DNA of 64,000 nucleotides from Zoroaster sp. YZ-2022 (GCA_029582265.1 CM055827.1:1384574-1448573), one strand, 5' to 3'; positions 35,001-45,062 are shown, numbered from the stretch's first letter. The notes: generated from the sequence alone by a model not told the origin. Translations and numbers: made by a program.

Positions 35001-38000
35001 TTTACAGACATCGGTTGGTTTCTGTACACATCTCTTGATTCTTATCAAGTATGGATGCATTTACAGACATCGGTTGGTTTCTGTACACATCTCTTGATTC
35101 TTATCAAGTATGGATGCATTTACAGACATCGGTTGGTTTCTGTACACATCTCTTGATTCTTATCAAGTATGGATGCATTTACAGACATCGGTTGGTTTCT
35201 GTACACATCTCTTGATTCTTATCAAGTATGGATGCATTTACAGACATCGGTTGGTTTCTGTACACATCTCTTGATTCTTATCAAGTATGGATGCATTTAC
35301 AGACATCGGTTGGTTTCTGTACACATCTCTTGATTCTTATCAAGTATGGATGCATTTACAGACATCGGTTGGTTTCTGTACACATCTCTTGATTCTTATC
35401 AAGTATGGATGCATTTACAGACATTGGTTGGTTTCTGTACAAATCTCTTGATTCTTATCAAGTATGGATGCATTTACAGACATTGGTTGGTTTCTGTACA
35501 TATCTCTTGATTCTTATCAAGTATGGATGCATTTACAGACATTGGTTGGTTTCTGTACATATCTCTGGATTCTTATCAAGTATGGATGCATTTACAGACA
35601 TTAACCCTCCTACTACTACAAGGGTCAAAATCAGTCAAAATTTCTAAGTTCATGCCAGTGTATATATCTACAGCACTTACAGGTCAAATACTGTCAAACC
35701 TAATGTGTAGCAAGTACATCAATCAGTCAAAAACAGTCGACTGTTTTTGACTGGTAGTGGTAAAAGCATTATCATGCAATGTTGAAGGTGCATGGTCAAG
35801 ATGAGTTGACCATTTTCGACTGGTAAAGGCACTTTGGTCAAAATGAGGTGACTGTTTTTAATTGGTACATGTAATGTGGATGGTGGTCAAAATGAGTCAG
35901 CGTTTTGGACTGATATAAGCACTATGGTCAAAATAAATTAATTTATCAGTCAAAACAAGTCATTGACTCCTAGCCTGAGTGGCCCTGCATTGATTTATCA
36001 GTCAAAAACTGGCAGCCTTCAGCACCCCTATCATTGTTTGTTCAGTCAAAACAAGTCAGTGATCCCCTGAAGCTGATAATGATCTTATCAGTCACCAGCA
36101 GTCATAGCACAGTGTGAGGCAGCTACCCAAATGGTCAAAACAAGTCACCAGTGCCCATGTGTGCACAGTTGATTCAACAGTCAAAAACGGTCAATTGACT
36201 GATTTTGACCACTATAGCAACTTCCCACTAAAGTGCACCTAGAGTAGGAGGGTTAATAATAATAATAAAGATTTGTAGCGTGCACATATCCACCCTGCTG
36301 GGCGCTTAAGGCACGGAAACAAAGAAAAAACATGAATACAAACAATATACAATGATAGCATAGGGAAAAATTTATGTACTGAGATACAAATGTACATGTA
36401 CCTACAATGCAATTACAAATATACATCATCTTTGAAGAATTGTGACATAAGATGAGTTTTAAGCATCGACTTAAATCTAGTTATACTATGACAAGATTTG
36501 AGTTTAGTTGGAAGATGATTCCAGAGTCTCGGAGTCGCGACAGAAAAAGACCTATCACCCCAGTTCCGTTTTGAAGTTGGTTCCTTTAGGAGTGACATGT
36601 TGCTGGAGCGCAAATTGCGTGATGGAGTGTAGACTTTAAGCAGTTTAGAAATATAAATTGGAGCAATGTTATTAAAAGATTTATGAACAATTAGCATAAG
36701 TTTAAAAACAATTCTCTGTGAAACAGGAAGCCAGTGCAGTTCTTTCAAGATTGGCATGATATGGCATGACTTTCTGGACAAAGTCACAACACGAGCTGCT
36801 GTGTTTTGTATGTGCTGAAGACGCGATACTTGATTCTGCGGGAGACCGTAGAGGAGAGCGAGCATTCCCGTTATCGATCCGTGATGTGACAAACGCATGT
36901 ATAATTTGTTCAGCAGCACTTTTATTCAAGTATTTCCTTATTCGGCTAATATTTCTGATATGAAATGATGATATGCGAACAATGTTGGAGATATGAGGTT
37001 TTAAAGTCATTGTCGAGTCAAATATAACACCCAAATTACGTGCTTTTGATGAGGGGGTTATCTGCGAGTCACCAATTGTAATAAATGGAAGAGAACTTTA
37101 GACAATTGCTGACGTGACCCAAATAGAACAAATTCTGTTTTTTCGTCGTTCAATTTCAGGAAGTTTTGTCTCATCCAACTTCGAATCTCTTGAATACATT
37201 TCTCCAGTGTTGTAATGCAGGAATCGGCAGGTTCTTGAGAAGATTTAAAAGTAATGTAAAGCTGCATGTCATCAGCGCAGACATGGTAATTTAAATTATA
37301 CTTCAAAATGATATCACGAACTGGAAAGGTATAAACAGTAAACCACTGTGGGCCGAGCACAGAGCCTTGGGGTACAGAATAGTCAAGAGTAACAGGCTCG
37401 GAGATAGCGTTACCAATACAAACATGCTGAGGTCTATTTAAAAGGTAGGACTTACACCAATCCAGGGCTGTGTCATGTATTCCAAGATGATATTGAAGGC
37501 GGGAGAGAATGATTTTGTGATCGACCGTGTCAAAAGCGGCGCTTAAGTCTAACAAAACTAATGCAGTGATTTTTCCATCATCCATGGCAGATAAAATGTC
37601 ATTGTTGACGCGGAGAAGAGCAGTTTCCGTTCCATGAAATGGTTTATAGGCTGACTGAAATGTGTCTGACAGGTTATTAGCACGAACATGGTCAGAGATC
37701 CGTGATGAAACAACTCGCTCGATTGTTTTTCCAAGGTACTTTAAATTCGCTACCGGTCTGTAATTTTTGAAAACTTCCTTGTCCAAATTGGGTTTCTTCA
37801 GGAGTGGTTTAACATGAGCAACCTTCTGGCTATCAGGGAAACAACCGGAAGAAAGAGATCTGTTTACAATAATTGTGATATACTTAGCAAACACATCAAT
37901 ATTTTGTTTTATTAGCGAAGTTTGTACTGGATCAAGTTCACATGATTTTGATGGCGATTTCATGATGAGTTTCTTGATCTCCGTAACACTAGTAGGCTCA

Positions 38001-40796
38001 AACATAGACAATCTACATTGTGGATCCTTGCGTGACGGTGTTTGTGATAGAATGGCAGGTACTGGGGGAAAAGAACGACGGATATTCTCAATTTTTGTGA
38101 CAAATACATTTGCGAGGTCCTGATCGGAGTGTGTAGATGGAAGCACTGGAGTTTGGGTTTATGAAGCAGCTTTTCAACAATGTTAAAGAGTTTTTTTCTG
38201 ATCGCCAGAGCTCTCTTCCACATGAGATGAGTAGTGAGTTATTTTTGCCTGGTTAATCATGTTCTTCACAATATCACGTTGGTTACAATATTCTTGCTGA
38301 TGTACTCCAAGTTTCCCATTGTCACGCCATTTTCGTTCAAGTTGACGACGGATTTTCCTTGCAGCACGAATATCATCATTGAACCAGGGGGATTCAGATT
38401 GTAGTTTAACAGTTCGAGTTTTTTGCGGAGCATGATCATCCAAGATGTTACGGACAGTAGATTCAAATAGACTGACACAAGAATGCAGCTCACTATCTTC
38501 AAGGTTTACATTTTCCAGTTGAGATTCAATATCATGACATAAATATTTAATACATTGGTTGGTTTCTATACATATCTCTGGCTTTAACCAAAGTATGTTT
38601 TAGAAATAAAATTTTCTGAATGTTGATAATTTTAGAAAGACCTCTCTTGATCCAAATTCTCATTTTCAAAATTACAGTCAAGAGTGAAACATATTTTAGT
38701 TACTAAATTTCTTAATAATTTTGTTGTACTTTTACTCCATTACTCAGAACACTCGACAGCACTGTGTCGTTCTTATCAGGATAAGCTAGAAGCATTACAG
38801 CAGAGATTTAAAGAACAGAGCTTAAGAGGTAAAATCCAATACAATAATCTGCTGTCCACTGTATGCCACCATTACTGTGATTGTACACATTAATACAAAT
38901 TCTTCAAATTGTTTGCACATCAGAGAGACGTTGAATATGTCACAGGTCTAAAGGGTGCCCTCACTGAGGTAAAAAGGTCACTCTTTGGCTCACTTATGCG
39001 TTCCCATTGTTTGATCTTAACCAAGTCGGCGAGTCTGCATAACAATGAATTTTCAAAGCAGCATATAGGTACTAGTGCAGTAAGTGCAATATACAGTGAA
39101 ATGATCAACATATTGGTTTATAATCATAACCATGTTGCATCCAGTCTTATATTAAATATTCCTACAGCAACAAATTACTCCACTAGACCACAGGGCAAAA
39201 AAGTGTGACAGAAGTGTAAAAAATGCAACCTTACCATTTGACATACTGTATTAAAACCCCAACTCCCTCGGCCCTCTTGCTTACACATAACCTGAATCCT
39301 CCAAAATCCTTCAATAGTAAAGCAAGCACATGACATGTATGCACACATGTGTTTCTAATCTGTGATACATTTACATGGGCAGGGACCCTCCCTGCATGCA
39401 TGGAGCAATAAACAGTGTCCACTGACCCAAGCACTGACCTTACAATCACTGCAACAAACATGGATGTACATGTACCATGGAAAGGCAAGTATGCCTAATA
39501 ACCTCAATCCTCCAAAATCCTTCACTTTAGCAAAGAGGATTTTGGAGGATTAGGGTTAATCAGATGCTTTATCTCTAATACTTGTATCCTGCAAATAATG
39601 ATATCTTTTATAATACAGTGTCAAAGCTTGACGCTGTTGATTGGAGAGTGGACTACATTCTTGGTTCCAGTGAACTGAAGGATGTGAATGAACCAAGTAT
39701 CCAGCTCAGATTACACATCAGAAATCCTGACAATGAATCGGTGCAACCAGTTAGCTTTAACATTTCGGCAGACAAATTCAGGATTTTACTCAGTGGTGAG
39801 TTTGAATAAGATAAAAGCTCCTATGTGGTATAAATACAATCACAGTTTTGCATAAAACAAATACTAGTTTAAAGATGATGATGATCAAACGTCACTTGAA
39901 ATGTTTTAGTAAATAAGTGAAATAATTTCTAAAATGAATTTTCTGTCTTCTGATGAGAGCAGACTTTCAACAGGTCATGGAATTGGTTTTCTAATTTAAG
40001 ATGAACAGAGTGACTGAAATGACTGGCTCATTTATGCAGCAGTTATGCAGCAGTTATGGTTGTGTGGGGTAGGGTAATATTTTCGGTCACTAAATTAATA
40101 TAAAACTAGCACTCCGATTCTATGCCCTGTTGATGATATTGTCCCTTAAAAAACAAGAAAATGAATGAACTGGGTAAAGTTACTTCCATACTAATTTATG
40201 TAAATGTCATAAAGAATGAACCAATCATGGTCTGCCGCAGTATTTCCCCCGTTGATGATGAGCTTGAGGTGGTATTCAATGAGGTCATTAGAAAAAAGGA
40301 CATGTGCTTAACCAGTTCGCGTCGGGAATAAAAAAGTTTTTCTGGGCCCCTGTGCGGGTTTCTTTTTCCCACACAAACACGTTAATGGAAGCTTGCGTGG
40401 CCACGTCTACCAAGCATGTCACTGTATGCTTGGCTCGTTGCCACGTCAACCGAGCATGCATACAAATATTCCGGAGTTTCCTATGGCGTGTTTAGACGCT
40501 CTCCGATCCGTGGTGCAAAAAAAAATTGCGTGTATACACGGCCTCTGACGCGAACTAGTTAAATAAGAGACCAGTGAATACCCAGTAACAAGAAAAGAAA
40601 GAAAAACACTCACAAAATACAATTTTTTTCCATTTTTTTTATAGTTTATTAATTTGAACATGCAAGCCAAATTTGCAAAAAAAGTGCGGTGGTCAATAAA
40701 ATCAACTGTTTTTGATTTATACTTACATTCAATTTGTTTATTTTGTTGATTTCAGAGCTTAAACAGACACAGCAGCTAATGGATGGTGTAGCGTAA
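23079..40796 (+). CDS. COMMD4: COMM domain-containing protein 4, complete gene, eight exons
   Basis: Exons: start ATG 23079-23081, 23248-23319, 23544-23609, 25242-25281, 25956-26075, 38748-38828, 39619-39795 and 40756-40796. All borders are GT/AG and all phases fit. The coding length is 600 bases (199 codons plus stop), the same as human COMMD4. Matches run the whole length: [18 protein letters not shown] at the start, [19 protein letters not shown] and [11 protein letters not shown] in the N-terminal helical domain. [12 protein letters not shown] and [16 protein letters not shown] lie in the C-terminal COMM domain. COMMD proteins form a ring complex with CCDC22/CCDC93 (Commander) that acts in endosomal recycling. 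The start exon is inferred: only its last three bases code, before donor GTATGA. Intron 5 is 12.7 kb and holds a Gypsy element, satellite, SINE, LINE and MITE. A poly(A) signal AATAAA lies at 41143. Confidence 0.92.
24800..25183. mobile_element. Palindromic MITE in COMMD4 intron 3
   Basis: TTCCATGGTTACTCACG at the left end and its reverse complement at the right end begin arms of more than 120 bp that are inverted copies of each other. They include the stretches around GTTGCATTCTACCCAGACC and CAGCACAAAA. A third partial copy of the end (GGTTACTCACGTTAC) sits near 24974, close to the centre. No coding capacity; the target duplication is uncertain. Confidence 0.75.
26412..26449 (+). repeat. Left remnant of the 59-bp satellite, cut by the Gypsy insertion
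   Basis: The bases from TTTATTACATATCTCTTG to AAGTATGGATG match the end of a 59-bp satellite monomer. The same monomer resumes at 33570 on the other side of the Gypsy element, showing where the retrotransposon entered. Confidence 0.8.
26450..27102 (-). repeat. 3' LTR of the Gypsy element
   Basis: 653 bp, starting TGTAACC and ending CCCTTACA on the plus strand. It is nearly identical to 32915-33569 apart from a few single-base differences, such as AACACAGCAC against AACACTGCAC. Confidence 0.95.
27588..28844 (-). pseudogene. Gypsy integrase region
   Basis: The integrase core is open from 28551 down to 27712. It has the catalytic triad as D in [10 protein letters not shown] (codon 44), D in VHSDQGKCF (codon 103) and E in [10 protein letters not shown] (codon 139), which gives the D,D(35)E spacing. 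The preceding His/Cys zinc-binding segment is in another frame (28437-28844, with VGHLGFSKT). The C-terminal part after 27712 shifts frame again (27588-27965). Integrase joins the cDNA to the target; at least two frame breaks interrupt it here. Confidence 0.9.
28853..30700 (-). pseudogene. Gypsy reverse transcriptase and RNase H region
   Basis: [14 protein letters not shown], then the YLDD active site at 29971-29982, then [10 protein letters not shown] and VQYLGHIVS (frame 29689-30066). The earlier RT fingers between 30100 and 30700 are readable only in pieces. The RNase H end is in 28853-29353, with [10 protein letters not shown] and [12 protein letters not shown]. These domains copy the RNA genome into DNA. 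Frameshifts near 30060, 29690 and 29360 prevent a continuous product. Confidence 0.88.
30792..31478 (-). pseudogene. Gypsy aspartic protease region
   Basis: The frame 30792-31478 contains the retroviral-type protease motif LLDTGSQVT (DTGS at 31296-31307), followed by hydrophobic strands typical of the fold. It would cut the Gag-Pol polyprotein. It lies between the Gag zinc knuckle and the RT, the usual Ty3/Gypsy order. Confidence 0.85.
31560..32747 (-). pseudogene. Gypsy Gag with zinc knuckle, frame broken
   Basis: The first part (31998-32747, a possible start being the ATG at 32747) has a Pro-rich head and a helical capsid-like region. After a frameshift near 32015 a coiled-coil-like segment follows (31649-32047). 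A CCHC zinc knuckle, [14 protein letters not shown], lies at 31568-31609 in a third frame. Gag packages the element RNA. The frame breaks may be decay or indels in the assembly. Confidence 0.8.
32915..33569 (-). repeat. 5' LTR of the Gypsy element
   Basis: 655 bp, nearly identical to 26450-27102. It is followed on the right by the target duplication GATG and the resumed satellite monomer. Confidence 0.95.
33570..35600 (+). repeat. 59-bp satellite array in COMMD4 intron 5
   Basis: The monomer contains AAGTATGGATGCATTTACAG, ACATCGGTTGGTTTCTG and CTCTTGATTCTTATC, 59 bp in all. About 24 monomers run from 34186 to 35600, and a little more than one lies at 33570-33645 before a SINE dimer. Three sub-types are ordered along the array: GCACACATCTC (left), GTACACATCTC (middle) and GTACATATCTC or GTACAAATCTC (right). 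Open frames with the phrase [10 protein letters not shown] only translate the repeat. Remnants at 26412-26449 and 38552-38590 show that the array was once continuous across the later insertions. Confidence 0.97.
33646..34186 (+). mobile_element. tRNA-Leu-derived SINE, head-to-tail composite of two copies
   Basis: Copy 1 (about 33646-33830) begins with a tRNA-like head: A box TGGCCGAGCGGTCTAGCGC, an anticodon-like ACTCAAGTTCT and B box GGTTCGAGCC. This resembles tRNA-Leu(CAA). Copy 2 (about 33831-34186) has the head again, with part of the A box lost, then the body (CTTGAGCAAGACACTTAACC, TTGCTTCTCTCCACCCAG) and a tail ending GATACGTGCGCTATATAAAT plus ATT repeats. SINEs are transcribed by Pol III from the A and B boxes and moved by a LINE. 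The dimer sits inside a satellite monomer. Confidence 0.88.
35605..36252. mobile_element. TTAA-flanked MITE with GTCAAAA word array (CCCTCCTA family)
   Basis: Ends are CCCTCCTACT at the left and AGTAGGAGGG at the right, each flanked by TTAA (35601-35604 and 36253-36256), the target of piggyBac-type and some other transposases. The 648-bp interior repeats variants of GTCAAAA...AGTCA and their complements about a dozen times. No coding capacity. It inserted at the junction between satellite and the ATT tail of the LINE at 36257. Confidence 0.85.
36257..38552 (-). mobile_element. CR1-like LINE, 5'-truncated, inserted in the satellite
   Basis: Minus-strand RT-type LINE ending in ATT repeats (36257-36268 on the plus strand) and truncated in the linker upstream of the RT, so the endonuclease is missing, as expected of target-primed insertion. 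Both outer flanks are satellite: the monomer stops at about 35600 and resumes at 38552. Its 3' tail (GCCTTAAGCGCC...GGTGGATATGTGC on the minus strand) resembles the tail of the SINE in this window. Confidence 0.88.
36413..38443 (-). pseudogene. Pol remnant of the CR1-like LINE
   Basis: 38183-38443 encodes the linker ([14 protein letters not shown]). 37058-38146 encodes the RT with [44 protein letters not shown] and [10 protein letters not shown]. Its active site is CADD where most relatives have YADD. 36413-37034 encodes the C-terminal part in two overlapping frames ([32 protein letters not shown]). Frame changes near 38160, 37060 and 36810 make it inactive as written. Confidence 0.87.
38552..38590 (+). 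repeat. Right remnant of the 59-bp satellite
   Basis: ATTGGTTGGTTTCTATACAT and the following CTCTGG match the satellite monomer just beyond the 5' end of the inserted LINE, and the sequence then becomes unique intron before COMMD4 exon 6. Confidence 0.75.
39285..39557. mobile_element. Small inverted-repeat element in COMMD4 intron 6
   Basis: AATCCTCCAAAATCCTTCA occurs at about 39296 and again at about 39508, and its inverted form GGATTTTGGAGGATT ends near 39552, followed by AGGGTTAA. A related CCTGAATCCTCCAAAATCC is found at about 24296 in intron 3. The pattern fits a MITE with a TTAA-type end; the left boundary is uncertain. Confidence 0.4.
39950..40146. mobile_element. Decayed MITE of the AGGGACAATATC family
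   Basis: The right end GATATTGTCCCT followed by TTAA, and the inner stretches AGAGCAGACTTTCAACAGG and TATGCCCTGTTGA, match the complete copy at 60511-60701. The left terminal repeat is eroded. Confidence 0.6.
40312..40558. mobile_element. 247-bp TTAA-flanked MITE, copy 1
   Basis: CCAGTTCGCGTCGG at the left is inverted as CTGACGCGAACTAG at the right. TTAA flanks both sides (40308-40311 and 40559-40562). It is related along its whole length to 47743-47989, which has the same size. Shared minus-strand open frames around 40450-40560 come from the repeat, not from a gene. It lies in COMMD4 intron 7. Confidence 0.88.
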
Positions 40797-41142
40797 TGAT
40801 CACGATAAATGTGCCCTTATTTCGTAGTACTGTAATCCAATGACTTAAGTGAATTAAAAGGAAGGTATTTGGAATTGAACATTCATTTTAACTTTCTAGT
40901 TTTCAAGAAATATATCATAAAACAAATTTGTCAGAAGTGCGTTTGACTAGAGAATCTTTCAAAATTCACTTCCAGATGTATTGATCTCGGTAAAACAATC
41001 ACATCGTCATCTTTTATAAACTACCTAACACATAGCAGTCATTGACCCTAGCAGAAGTTTACTCAAAAGACTTATACTTTCAGTATGTAAGGCCACTAAC
41101 TACTATTTTGGCATATTAATCATCAACTTTTTGTACACTAAT

Positions 41143-41148
41143 AATAAA
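41143..41148 (+). terminator. Candidate poly(A) signal of COMMD4
   Basis: AATAAA about 350 bp after the COMMD4 stop codon, followed by AAACC and a GT-containing stretch. It is the first canonical hexamer downstream. Confidence 0.4.
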
Positions 41149-41599
41149 AAACCTATGGTGAAGAAGTCTACTCAATTTGTACCCTTTGTCCAGTTTATAT
41201 CAGACCAATTGTTGTCCCCCCCCTGAACAACCTGTATATCTTTTGGCAAGTATTCTAAAGTTTAATTTCTAATAGACATATTGCTTTTCTTTCCATTCAT
41301 GTCATTAAACCGAGGCTGGAAGGCTGACCCCCCTTAACGCTATAATCAGAGAAAAAGCCAAATACAGGCACAAATGATGAAGGAACAATGTCGCATCACA
41401 CTAGCCAATGTACAAAATTGGAGAAATAGAGCTTACCCAAAAAGAAACGAAGAAATATGTAAAATCTTACTCGGTTTTAAGATAGTAATGGTACCAAACA
41501 TCCCGAGAAATATTTCAACACAACTTCAAATTTTAAATTGTTAATCAGCTGATTAAGATTTCTGCCCTAGTTGCCTGTGAAGTTTTTTCCACTGACACT

Positions 41600-42010
41600 C
41601 GGAAAGATTCAAGATTTTATTTATTGTCATGCAAAAAAAATCACATGAAAATTGATTTAAAAATACCAAAATGAAAAAACAAATTATTTACTTACTAAGG
41701 AAGCAATAGGGATTCAGGGCAATGGGGGGGGGAAGGTTAGGTTAAAGCACAGCAAGGGAAAGGGATAAAACTATCTGGTGAAGGTTGAGTTAAAAATCTG
41801 AATGGCCCATGGTAAAAATGAACATTTAAACCTGTTGGTTTTCAGACTAAGTTGACGTACTCTGACAGATCGATTGCAAATAATTAAGAGGATGGGTTGT
41901 ATCGGAAAGAATGCCATTAAATTTGGTGATAAGGTGATTCTCTGCAATTTGCTGAATATTCTCGACATCAGCGCCAATTATCTTCATAGCCGAGTATACA
42001 ATGCTGCTAT
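41600..42010 (-). mobile_element. L2-like LINE 3' fragment
   Basis: The minus-strand frame 41771-41977 ends with KTNRFKCSFLPWAIQIFN, the usual C-terminus of CR1/L2-type RTs; compare SFYPSAVKVFN in the LINE at 18-21 kb. The tail then reads CATGACAATAAATAAAATCTTGAATC, a common L2-type 3' end. It lies between the convergent 3' ends of COMMD4 and SHMT. Confidence 0.7.
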
Positions 42011-42302
42011 ACAGACGTCGGTGTAGGGCAAAATTAAATCAATTGTTTATCACCCGATGCAAGAATTTCATCAACCTATAATCAGCTGATGATCCATTTT
42101 CACATTTGAATGTACAACACGTTCATTTCAACCCTCTGATTTTCAAGAACTATATCATAAAAGTAACCTGTCAAAATATATCACAATGGGTTCACAAACA
42201 AGAAGTTATTACATGGTTTTTATGATTTACAAAAAGATGCCGCTTGGCAACTTTCTGTAAGATGAAAGTACTTTAGACAAATTAATTTCTCTGGATGACT
42301 AA

Positions 42303-42593
42303 CCCTCCTATGGTTTGACGGTTTGACCTTTCAAAACCTACTTACGGGCCAAAATGGCTATCAATTATTATGAACCCTCCAGAATTTGTTGCTACTGAAC
42401 AACCACACCTTTCAATACCCTTTGAAAGGTATTGAAACATTTCAACACCAGTTTGTTCAGAGAGTTGTTACACCTTTCGAAACCTTTCATAGGTCCCTTT
42501 TGTCAGACAGTTTTCTCACCTTTCAAAACCCTTCAGTACAGCAAACTTGAAAGGTCTGACAATTCTATGGCAACTGCACCGTACATAGGAGGG
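42303..42593. mobile_element. MITE of the CCCTCCTA family with CCTTTCAAAACC words
   Basis: Left end CCCTCCTATG, right end CATAGGAGGG followed by TTAA (42594-42597); the left flank reads CTAA, a decayed TTAA. The interior repeats variants of CCTTTCAAAACC and its complement about eight times. This interior is unlike that of the other family members. Confidence 0.75.
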
Positions 42594-42714
42594 TTAATAC
42601 ATGTTTCAGCTTTACACTAAGTAAGTTTTTAGATATTAATTTATTAATTATTTGGTAATAACCAATGTTGTACCTTCCCTTTCTGACATGGCAAACTAAA
42701 CCATTCCCAGGTCA

Positions 42715-42758
42715 GATTCTGTATATATTTCTTGTTTCTTATGAAGTATGGATGCACG
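42715..42758 (+). repeat. Isolated diverged copy of the satellite monomer
   Basis: TTCTGTATATATTTCTTGTT, CTTATGAAGTATGGATGCA matches the satellite phrase TTCTGTACATATCTCTTGAT, CTTATCAAGTATGGATGCA with a few changes. It lies far from the array, so the monomer also exists as a dispersed sequence. Confidence 0.6.
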
Positions 42759-43202
42759 TTGTACAAATGTAACTGAAATGAATTGATTGATAGCAGAAGC
42801 ATAATGAAATACAATATAATTTAGGCTGCCGTTTAGTAAAGCGATGCCAAATCATACTTGGATTTCTTTCTTTTTTTAGGTGCATTAAATACTTTTTTTG
42901 TATAATAAACTTTTGTTTCATAAGCAGCATTTATTGTAGCAATTTGTTTAAACGTTTATAAATCTTTCTAATAATATTATTTTGAACTCTTTCTGTACCT
43001 ATAAGATGGCAAAATATATTTCTAAAAAGCACCATTAATTAATACCATTATTAATAATGAAATCCTTTTTTTTCTTCTTTTTTTTTAATCTGGCATTATC
43101 AATTTCTGAAAATATTACTGCCTCGGGAATTAATAAACAAAACTAAAATGCATGTAAATTTAAACAAAAACATTAAACCACACTAAATATATAATATATT
43201 AA

Positions 43203-43500
43203 TGTGGGTTCGAATCCCAACCGCGACCATGGTCCTTGAGCAAGACACTTTACCATAATTGCTTCTCTCCACCCAGGGGTAAATGGGTACCTGTGAGGGC
43301 AAAGTTGGTTGTTGTGTTTGAATAGCCCATATGCGCTATAATGGCAGCAATTGAGCTGTATACTCCCCAGGGAGCTGAGATGGTTTCAAGAATGATTTAT
43401 GAGCCTGATGAGCAGGGGTAATAATATAATGCGCCTTGAGCACCAGTTTGGTGGATACGTGCGTCATATAAGTCTACATTATTATTATTATTATTATTAA
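43203..43500 (+). mobile_element. tRNA-Leu-derived SINE, 5'-truncated
   Basis: Starts at the B box (GGGTTCGAATCCC), contains the body CTTGAGCAAGACACTTTACC and CCCAGGGGTAAATGGGTACC, and ends GTGGATACGTGCGTCATATAA with ATT repeats (43480-43499). Same family as 33646-34186 and 48353-48698; the A box is missing, so it could not be transcribed from its own promoter. Confidence 0.85.
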
Positions 43501-44700
43501 AAGTTTGTTTACTCTATCTTGATTAAATATACACCTAGAAAGGAACTACATTTAACATGTGATGTCTTATTAAGACAACAGGTTTACCCAACTGCAGAAT
43601 TAATTGTGAAGTCTAAATCTAATATTTGTATGAACAGTTCACATATATAAAGCAGCGAGAACTATTTGCAGCAAGCACTTGACTTTACCTCAAGTACCTC
43701 GAGGAATTCACTTTACCTGGAGTATAAACCGACCTCAAAAAGCCTAAGACGCCCTCTCAAACATCCAATAATTAACCATCCTCTGAGATGGCTAAGACGC
43801 CCTCCTGGGTCCAATTTCATAGCTATAAACCCGGCCAAATTTTGCTGGCCCCGGCCCCCCCCCCCCAGCCCCCGTCAATGTTGGCTCTCACTGCGCAGTC
43901 TGCGTTCCAGCTGGAGATAACAACAATCATGGGGGAGCAGGGTATAGGGGAGGGTATGTTTATTGTCACGTGTCCCAACTATTTTGGCCGGGATTGTCTG
44001 AATTTTCTCTTAGTTTATCTATATAAAGCCGTGACCAGACGCGGACAAACCGCAGTCTTTGTCTTAGCAGGGACAATACAATGAAGCAGGGGACAGGTGA
44101 GGGTATGTTTATTTGGCCGGGATTGTAGCTTAACATGGAGTTCAATGCTTACAATCACAATTTTCTGCTTTTTCTGGTTAGTGCATGTCAGTGCTGAATA
44201 CTTAGTTACACAAAATATGCATGGCACAAGCAGAACTTCCACACTAACCGAGGAAATAAAGTAAGCATCCATTTGTTTGCTTACCGTAAGCAGAGCCATG
44301 GAATTGGACTGTGGAGTCATCTATAGAATACTGCCCCATACTTCAATTATTTCCTCCTCAGACTAAGTACATCTGGCCCTAATTGTATTACAATTATTTA
44401 GTGGCATGAAACTAAGTTGCAATTCAAATTAAGAATCTTACACAATGATGCAGTTTAAATTTTTTTTTTTTTTTTTACTATTTACAGCTTGAGAACTTTA
44501 GTAGGAATTGACTTGTTCAATCACTACAGATGTTTATTATCACTTTATAGATATGTATGATACTTATGAAAATGAATTATTTCTTAGTGAGAAATAAGAA
44601 GTTACAATGGAAATTAGTTTTTAATTTGCCATTGTGTAAAGAATACTTGTTGGAGGTAAGTTAAAATTTACAAATTATTTATTTCTTGGACGTGAGGTAG
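43501..44700. other. Region between COMMD4 and SHMT, no gene recognised
   Basis: A small duplication is visible: GAGGGTATGTTTATT with GGCCGGGATTGT occurs at about 43950-43998 and again at 44099-44127. AATAAA on the minus strand at 44533-44538 could serve SHMT, about 530 bp past its stop. Open frames in the C-rich stretch 43780-43920 have no recognisable product. Confidence 0.35.
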
Positions 44701-44705
44701 AAATA

Positions 44706-44917
44706 CACTGAGCAAAAATATAAACGCCCCATGTTTCAACCTGACCCCCACCGTGTCCACATGCATGTCCATGATTGCCAGACGCCACTATCGTGTTCTA
44801 ACGGACAGTAATCTGTAGCATATTGAACAACAAAATGAATTTTGTATGATTTTGCAACCTCTAAGGCTAATAAAAGTTTCAAAGTGCCACATGGGGCGTT
44901 TATAATTTTGTTCAGTA
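44706..44917. mobile_element. Mariner-type MITE, 212 bp
   Basis: Left end CACTGAGCAAAAATATAAAC then GCCCCATG; right end CATGGGGCGTTTATAATTTT then GTTCAGTA. The ends are inverted repeats flanked by TA on both sides (44704-44705 and 44918-44919). Such ends and a TA target are typical of Tc1/mariner. It lies 3' of SHMT. Confidence 0.85.
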
Positions 44918-45062
44918 TAAAAAGTCACATGAGCAGTGAACACTTTGGAATTATGTTTTCACTACAGAAAAATATACAAAATACTTGTTAAAAGTGAATT
45001 AGGATGTGTACAATCATGAGAAATGGCATGAGAAACCTCTCTGGAAGAAAGTGAGGTGTGAA

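Noticed and set aside
34284..35647. Open frames with the phrase [10 protein letters not shown]
   Set aside because: They are translations of the 59-bp satellite and end wherever the repeat phase meets a stop.
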